Shown here: positions 61,173 through 64,000 of the stretch, one piece after another
Layout: every line of letters begins with the position of its first letter
How positions within the stretch are numbered: position 1 is the stretch's first letter
Source of the DNA: Acanthacorydalis orientalis
Lineage: Eukaryota; Arthropoda; Insecta; Megaloptera; Corydalidae
DNA length: 64,000 nucleotides
NCBI GenBank assembly: GCA_034766995.1
Contig: CM068316.1
Location: 23,428,090 to 23,492,089, forward strand
Direction: 5' to 3'
Notes under the pieces: model-generated
Databases searched by the model: none
The model's input: only the letters and a program-made list of their open reading frames with translations
What the model was told of the DNA's origin: nothing
Translations under genes and position numbers: made by a program

Positions 61173-62455
61173 AGAGGTTTTCAATAAGGATACAGTTTTT
61201 AAAATAAAACAGAATTTACCGTGACATTTCAAGTCTCTTTATTGCAAATATTAGTTAAGAGCGTGTTATTAATGAATGAAAAGAATATTGTGTAAGTGGC
61301 CACCACGAGCTTTCTTTAAGTAACCATTCTTTTGTTAAAATTTTTAATAACATCTCTACACGACTGGGGCTCTGTCTCGGCAATTACCCTTTGCATTTTA
61401 TCTTTGAGGCCGAAAATTGTTTTAGGTTTATTGGAGTACACCTATCATTTCACGTGACCTCAAACAAATTAACCCAACGGTATTCAATCGCAGGATCTCT
61501 GTAGCCAATTAATACCTCCATTTATGGAAATAAAGTAACCAAGAAATTTTGTCTCCAATAAATCAATTGTTTCACCAACTATATGGCTTTCTGCACCATC
61601 CCACTGAAACCACATGTTCTTCAGATCAATATTATCCAAACTATCTACAAAAAATTATTTATCATGTTTCGATATTTTTCTTAATTCACATTTATCGCTT
61701 TATCAACCTGACTCTCAAAAAAGTAAGGACAAATGACTCGACCGGAGCGAATTGCGCTCCAAACAGTCACTCTTTCTATATGCAGTGACTTCTTAAGGAT
61801 CACCATCGGATTTTCTTCACCTCAAATTCTTCACTTTTGCTTATTAATTTAGCTAGAGAGTTCTAAATGGACTTCATTGCTAAAGATGACTTTTTTAGAA
61901 AAACCGTATTATTGTTCCAATTCCAATTAATAAATTTCCGGCCCAGTGAATGGTCTGCTGGCTTCAATTCTTGTATTAATTAAATCTTATAAGCCTTCAT
62001 CAATAAATTCTTATGCAAAATACTCCATTTGGTTATCTGTGAAAGACCTAATTGCTGTGAACGTCGTGAAATTGACATTTCTGGCTCTTTCGGTACACTT
62101 TCACGAACAAAGTCAATGTTTTCTTCAGAACGAGCACAACGAACACGTGTTGGTGTTTTTTTTAACAGATCCATTATGTTCAACTTTACTCACTAATCGA
62201 ATAGTTGTTGATTATTTCGGACGAGTATGTCGAAAATAAGCACGTAATTTACGAAATGTATTTTTTATAGAATGACCATTTTCATAGTACAATTGTGTTA
62301 TTTCAGTATATAATTTTGTTATATACGTATCCGTAACTAAAAATGGCAGTTACAAAATTTAACAAATGTCAAAAAACTACAGCTGTCAATTTGACTTCTG
62401 TGAAATGTAACCTCTTAAAAAATTGCGTCCCTATTGAAAAACTTTTGTTTATATC
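61173..62455 (-). pseudogene. DDE transposase remnant (insect DDE_3 type) with terminal repeats
   Basis: The ends GTTTTCAATAAGGATACAGT (about 61176) and GTTTTTCAATAGGGACGCAA (read inward from about 62450) are imperfect inverted repeats. Minus-strand coding: 62183 down gives PTRVRCARSEENIDFVRESV, PEMSISRRSQQLGLSQITKW, ILHKNLLMKAYKI, then IQELKPADHSLGRKFINW (HTH region). After shifts come ERVTVWSAIRSGRVICPYFF, NMWFQWDGAESHIVGETIDL (second catalytic block, DGA retained), WLQRSCD then IPLG for DLTPLDYF, and RKARGGHLHNILF at the C-terminus. The type is shared with 22300-23262, but the terminal repeats differ. Many stops and frameshifts. Confidence 0.82.
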
Positions 62456-62703
62456 AGGTATAAAGATGCCTCATAAAAGTAGTCATTCAATTCGTATATA
62501 GAATTAGAGATCAAAAATAAACAAAAAATAATGTACACATACATGTGGTCTTCTATATTTAATTAAAAAGATATTTTTTTTTTAATTTTTAAAATATAAT
62601 GTCTGAAACTAGACACAAAATTCAGTTTAATAAAAAATTTATACATTTTTTTCTATTCCTTAATGAATCAAGTTTTCTGTTGATGACATCACCATCAATG
62701 CCA

Positions 62704-62739
62704 TCATCGGAAAAAGTGCGTCCCTATTCGAAAACCCTT

Positions 62740-62742
<3 letters not shown>
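62704..62742. repeat. Solo terminal repeat of the 61173-62455 family
   Basis: AAAAGTGCGTCCCTATTCGA (about 62711-62730) matches the right end of the preceding element (AATTGCGTCCCTATTGAAAA, about 62420). It lies next to a TA run. No matching left end or transposase was seen. Confidence 0.6.

Positions 62743-62788
<46 letters not shown>
62743..62788. repeat. (TA)n microsatellite
   Basis: TA run ending at the next element's target TA. Confidence 0.97.
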
Positions 62789-62791
<3 letters not shown>

Positions 62792-63992
62792 TAACACTCC
62801 GAGTTACGTAGTCGAAGCGCCCTAAGACCCCATTAACTCGAGTGACGTAAGTAATACGTTCCGGAAACCCTTACAAAACTTGAATTTTAGGTAAGTCGAA
62901 TTTGTAAAATACTTAAATGTAACTCACATAAGAAACTGCAATATTTATTATTATTATATGTATGAATAGTATTTACAGTATTATGAACAACAGAAGCAAC
63001 AAATTCTATTTAAGTCTTTATAAGTGTATTTATTATTGTTCTAATTAGTTTACAATGATGTTATTAACGTATACTTATATATTCATAGAAAAAAAAAAAC
63101 AAATTGATACATTTTGAAGAATAATAATAGTTCACTAATATTAAAACAAGTAACTGCGATATATGAGAGTGTGCATAACTAGAACAACAAATCTACTTTT
63201 TGTAAAAGCCCCTATTTTTAATAACATCAGTACACCTGCGTGACATTGATGAAATTAAATTTAAAATGATGATTTCGAGTATCTTTGCTCATTTATTTTT
63301 TAATGCTCGAAACCAATCGTGCTTGTTTTCGAAGCGTTCGCACGCAAATCGCACGTCGTTTGAAAATCCCAAAATAATTTTCAAAGGGATTCAAGTCTGG
63401 TAATTGTGCCGGCCAATCAAGAACTTGAACCATATTGCCTTTTAACCAATCCTTTACCAACATCGATGTGTGTTTCGGGTCCTTATTGTTTTGAAAAACC
63501 CATCGAACCGGCATATTCCACTCAGAATGTGGCATCATGTGTATTTTTAAAATGTTTTTATATGTAAAACGATCCATTATCCTCCCAATTTTGTAAAAAT
63601 GTCCAACACCATACGCTGGAATACATGTCCAAACCATCATGTTTCTTTAAAAATACAAACCTTCTTTGTAAATGTTTTCTTCTTAGCACTGGCTTTTTCT
63701 CTGGCCTGTAAATTCTCAAATCAGTTCTGGCCTGTAACTTCTCAATCACAACACAAGCATGGAGGTATGCTTGTGTTGTGACTGATTTGAGAAGTTATAG
63801 TCCAACGAAAAAGCCAGTGCTAGGAAGAAAACATTTACAGAATAGGTTTGTATTTTTAAAGAAACCACATCTTTCTTAAAAACCTCATTTCGAAGCATAA
63901 AATTTCAATTGAACTACTTGTTTCGATTCAACAATTTGTAAATTTAACAAAAAGTTGTAATTTTTGAGATTTTTTACTCGGGGGTGTTACAG
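62789..63992 (-). mobile_element. Tc1-like element with inverted-repeat ends and internal foldback
   Basis: CAGTAACACTCCGAG at 62789 and CTGTAACACCCCCGAG read inward from 63992 form terminal repeats, with TA on both sides (62787-62788 and 63993-63994). Length 1204 bp. A minus-strand transposase part reads LRIYRPEKKPVLRRKHLQRR and FVFLKK (about 63705-63650), MMVWTCIPAYGVGHFYKIGR (63640 down), IMDRFTYKNILK, VFQNNKDPKHTSMLVKDWLK (second Asp replaced by Asn) and WPAQLPDLNPFENYFGIFK (final Glu present). The N-terminal third is missing and replaced by an inverted duplication. Confidence 0.75.
63641..63865. repeat. Long foldback: inverted duplication of a transposase segment
   Basis: The left arm 63641-63760 and right arm 63767-63865 are imperfect reverse complements around the loop GGAGGT. 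The left arm has about 20 extra bases because CTGGCCTGTAA and neighbouring sequence are repeated inside it. The left arm encodes part of the Tc1-like transposase, so the right arm is a secondary inverted copy. Confidence 0.88.
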
Positions 63993-64000
63993 TATATATA

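Overview
This is an AT-rich (clearly well above half A+T), gene-poor stretch of animal nuclear DNA, most likely from an insect. The evidence is the mixture of elements: several mariner (DD34D) families, Tc1-like and pogo/Tigger elements, two hAT remnants, a piggyBac-like remnant, a Jockey-type reverse transcriptase remnant, a decayed Rep/endonuclease Helitron (Helentron type), and very many (TA)n and (CA)n microsatellites. I found no operon, no rRNA or complete tRNA gene, no CRISPR array and no host gene that can be modelled with confidence. The species cannot be named from the sequence.

Layout. 1-3372: 3' part of a Helitron-like gene (zinc-finger/DUF6570-like region, HUH-Y2 Rep nuclease, then an endonuclease domain, with the expected PIF1 helicase missing between them), followed by a hairpin at 3451-3507. 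3.5-8.9 kb: non-coding, with a tRNA-like SINE scrap and a tandemly duplicated transposon-end repeat (6.65-7.22 kb) that reappears inverted at 23.0-23.26 kb. 8.9-9.74 kb: mariner remnant. 12.06-16.0 kb: hAT remnant (+), hAT remnant (-) and reverse transcriptase remnant (-). 18.4-18.8 kb: piggyBac-like scrap. 20.5-23.26 kb: a mariner with both ends (20808-22093) beside a second transposase remnant. 25678-26602: Tigger/pogo deletion derivative. 28734-29655: mariner deletion copy 1. 30.8-31.9 and 33.9-35.4 kb: two Tc1-like remnants. 36.9-37.3 kb: 12-bp minisatellite. 38.69-39.48 kb: pseudogene of a dispersed arthropod repeat protein. 45.37-45.79 kb: mariner 5' end. 46.05-48.47 kb: old, diverged repeat family of unknown nature. 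48.84-49.05 kb: MITE. 50.08-50.47 kb: GC-rich patch that may be an exon. 52353-54494: mariner split by about 0.9 kb of other DNA. 57345-58265: mariner deletion copy 2 with an intact catalytic-domain ORF. 58281-58570: another mariner 5' end. 60658-61166: mariner-derived MITE, abutting a second transposase remnant to about 62455. 62789-63992: Tc1-like element with an internal foldback.

Nearly every coding fragment is broken by stops, frameshifts or deletions. The exceptions are the 221-codon catalytic ORF at 57401-58066 and long parts of the Helitron endonuclease frame. Nothing here looks like a new cooperative system. The points most worth following are the two same-length mariner deletion derivatives with a shared junction, the helicase-less Rep-endonuclease Helitron, the undescribed repeat family at 46-48.5 kb, the MITEs, and two GC-rich patches (40.64-40.86 and 50.08-50.47 kb) that could be exons or promoters of a host gene spanning the window.
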